From CAYMZZ01 sp047600605 (GTDB lineage: Bacteria > Bacteroidota > Bacteroidia > Chitinophagales > Chitinophagaceae): DNA of 64,000 nucleotides. Made by a program: the position numbers and the translations under genes. The stretch is taken from assembly GCA_047600605.1 (NCBI GenBank), contig JASGKK010000001.1, positions 1,302,001-1,366,000 on the forward strand, read 5' to 3'. The notes beneath the pieces were generated by a model, which was not told the origin of the DNA, did not search any database, and saw only the letters and a list, made by a program, of their open reading frames with translations. This document shows positions 62,563 to 64,000 of the stretch, piece by piece. The stretch's first letter is position 1. Every line of letters begins with the position of its first letter.

Positions 62563-64000
62563 TTACCGATCCATATCCGTCTCCAGAAAGCCACAGGCTG
62601 CTTTATACCGGGCATACCGGTCTGCACTCAGCCCGGCTCGTTGCGGATCGGGATAATAGGTTTTACAAAAACCCGCTCCCATTGCCTTCATGGCTGCAGG
62701 TACGTCTGTATACACACCAGCAACTGTGGCCGCCAGCATAGCTGCTCCCGCCGCACATATCTGCGAAGCGGCACTTACCCTGATCTCCATATTCAATACA
62801 TCGGCCAGCGTTTGCATGACAAAAGAAGATTTGTGCGGGATGCCGCCGGCAGCAATAATACCATTTACCACCACCCCTTCTTCTGCAAACCGCTCCACTA
62901 TCCGTTTTGAACCAAAACAGGTCGCTTCTACCAGCGCTGCATATACACGGGGCGCATCTGTTCCCAACGACAACTGAGTGATCGCTCCTTTCAACAGCAG
63001 GTTCACATCGGGTGTGCGGCGGCCATTAAACCAGTCAACTGCCAGCGGGCTTTCTTCATTCCACAATAGCTGCGCTGCCTGTCTGTCCAGCTCCTTTAGC
63101 AACCCATCGGCAATAGCTTCTCTTGTATCAGCCGGCACAAGCTTCAGTGCCGCAGGAACCTGGTGCAACGGCCAGAGCAACAGGTTGCGCATCCAGGAAT
63201 ATACATCACCGAAAGCTGACTGCCCGGCTTCCAGGCCGATCATTCCGGGAATGATCGATCCGTCTACCTGTCCGCAAATACCTTTGATAAATTTCCCCTC
63301 AAACTCTTCTTTCGGCACTACCAGCATATCGCAGGTAGAGGTTCCCATTATGCGGGTCAGAAATCCTGTTTCAATCTGTGCGCCGATTGCCCCCACATGT
63401 GCATCAATAGCTCCTATCCCTACCTTCACTGTAGTGGACAAACCCAACCGCTCCGCCCATTCTGCTGTCAGCATACCCGCGCTTTCGTTTGCGCTATACA
63501 CCTTACGGTGCATCGCGGCTGCCATTGGTTCCAGCAATGGATCTACTGTTTTAAAAAATGCAGGAGCAGGAAATCCCTCATGTTCATCGGCCCATAAGGC
63601 CTTATGCCCTGCAGCACATACATTTCGCTTCAGGTCTGCAACCCGTTTACCACCGGTTAGCAAAAAAGGCATCCAATCGCAATGCTCTACCCAGGTATAA
63701 GACTGCTCACGTACCTGGGTATTGTTGCGCAGCGCATGCAACATTTTTGCCCAAAACCATTCAGAAGAATACAGTCCACCGGCATACTTCAGGTAATCGA
63801 CGGGCCAGGCGGACGCCCGCTCATTGATCTCATCGGCTTCTTTGATGGCCGTATGATCCTTCCATAAAAAAAACATGGCATCCGGGTCTTCTTCCATCCC
63901 GGGAAGCAGTGCAAGCGGGCTCCCCATTTCATCTACTGCCACCGGTGTAGAGCCCGTAGTCGTAATGCTGATAGATAATACCTCCCCGGCGATGGCAGAA
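62563..64000 (-). CDS. araB: Ribulokinase-type FGGY carbohydrate kinase, 5' end missing
   Basis: The visible part is about 479 residues; the N-terminus lies beyond the right window edge, since the frame stays open to 64000 and begins with SISITTTGSTPVAVDEMGSP, the early part of the kinase fold. FGGY kinase motifs are present: KVGIGAIDAHVGAIGAQIET, IMGTSTCDMLVVPKEEFEGK, GMIGLEAGQSAFGDVYSWM and IIAAGGIPHKSSFVMQTLAD. The GTSTC and EAGQSAFGD blocks are typical of AraB, which phosphorylates L-ribulose in arabinose catabolism. The symbol is given on motif recognition; other pentulose substrates are possible. Confidence 0.88.
   Translation of the reverse strand, partial: SAIAGEVLSISITTTGSTPVAVDEMGSPLALLPGMEEDPDAMFFLWKDHTAIKEADEINERASAWPVDYLKYAGGLYSSEWFWAKMLHALRNNTQVREQSYTWVEHCDWMPFLLTGGKRVADLKRNVCAAGHKALWADEHEGFPAPAFFKTVDPLLEPMAAAMHRKVYSANESAGMLTAEWAERLGLSTTVKVGIGAIDAHVGAIGAQIETGFLTRIMGTSTCDMLVVPKEEFEGKFIKGICGQVDGSIIPGMIGLEAGQSAFGDVYSWMRNLLLWPLHQVPAALKLVPADTREAIADGLLKELDRQAAQLLWNEESPLAVDWFNGRRTPDVNLLLKGAITQLSLGTDAPRVYAALVEATCFGSKRIVERFAEEGVVVNGIIAAGGIPHKSSFVMQTLADVLNMEIRVSAASQICAAGAAMLAATVAGVYTDVPAAMKAMGAGFCKTYYPDPQRAGLSADRYARYKAACGFLETDMDR

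Noticed and set aside
1..64000. tRNA, rRNA, insertion sequences, integrases and prophage genes
   Set aside because: No gap has a cloverleaf with CCA-type ends that I could recognise, and no transposase or integrase motif was seen.

Overview
The window looks like chromosomal DNA from a Bacteroidota species, most likely of the Chitinophagaceae. This is an inference from gene content. The evidence is two SusC/SusD pairs, an ECF sigma factor with a FecR anti-sigma factor and an STN-type SusC receptor, a protein ending like a type IX secretion (T9SS) sorting domain, an HU-like/SPOR-like membrane protein, menaquinone synthesis by the futalosine route, and upstream elements of the form TAnnTTTG. No rRNA, tRNA, insertion sequence, integrase or CRISPR array was found.

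Layout. 1-6.9 kb (mostly minus strand): 5' end of an RsmF-type rRNA methyltransferase, split proton-translocating transhydrogenase (pntAA-pntAB-pntB), then thyA-folA-methyltransferase and a membrane coiled-coil protein. 7.2-16.6 kb (minus): a polysaccharide utilisation locus transcribed ECF sigma - FecR - SusC - SusD - PKD lipoprotein - GH16, probably aimed at a beta-1,3-type glucan. 16.7-22.2 kb: a frameshifted proline dehydrogenase, acyl-CoA thioesterase, a secreted protein with a DUF2723-like motif, and a MutS2 lacking Smr. 22.4-29.8 kb (minus): ROK regulator - SusC - SusD, then an SGNH hydrolase, a second uptake locus with no glycosidase. 30-39.8 kb: MsrA, a T9SS cargo protein, an orphan peptide-type solute-binding lipoprotein, an M1 peptidase, a polysaccharide flippase, an NlpC/P60 lipoprotein and a YncE-like propeller. 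39.9-49.3 kb: dnaE, trxA, a nucleoside-type MFS permease, mqnE, a CBS protein, sdaA and a lipoprotein FKBP. 49.4-54.3 kb: small membrane and secreted proteins of unknown role, plus a VOC protein. 54.3-59.1 kb (minus): a tightly packed three-gene operon of patatin phospholipase, cytoplasmic thermolysin-like peptidase and ComEC-like metallo-beta-lactamase-fold protein. This is the best candidate for an undescribed system. 59.3-64 kb: a membrane protein, a YidR-like propeller (DUF3748), an AraC regulator, and a ribulokinase cut by the window end.

A second unusual feature is in the intergenic DNA. About ten gaps carry short tandem arrays with a period of 7, 8 or 9 bases, often as facing inverted arms, and they begin or end almost exactly at stop codons. 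Two of these arms form perfect 25-bp inverted repeats. They do not look like ordinary terminators or CRISPRs.
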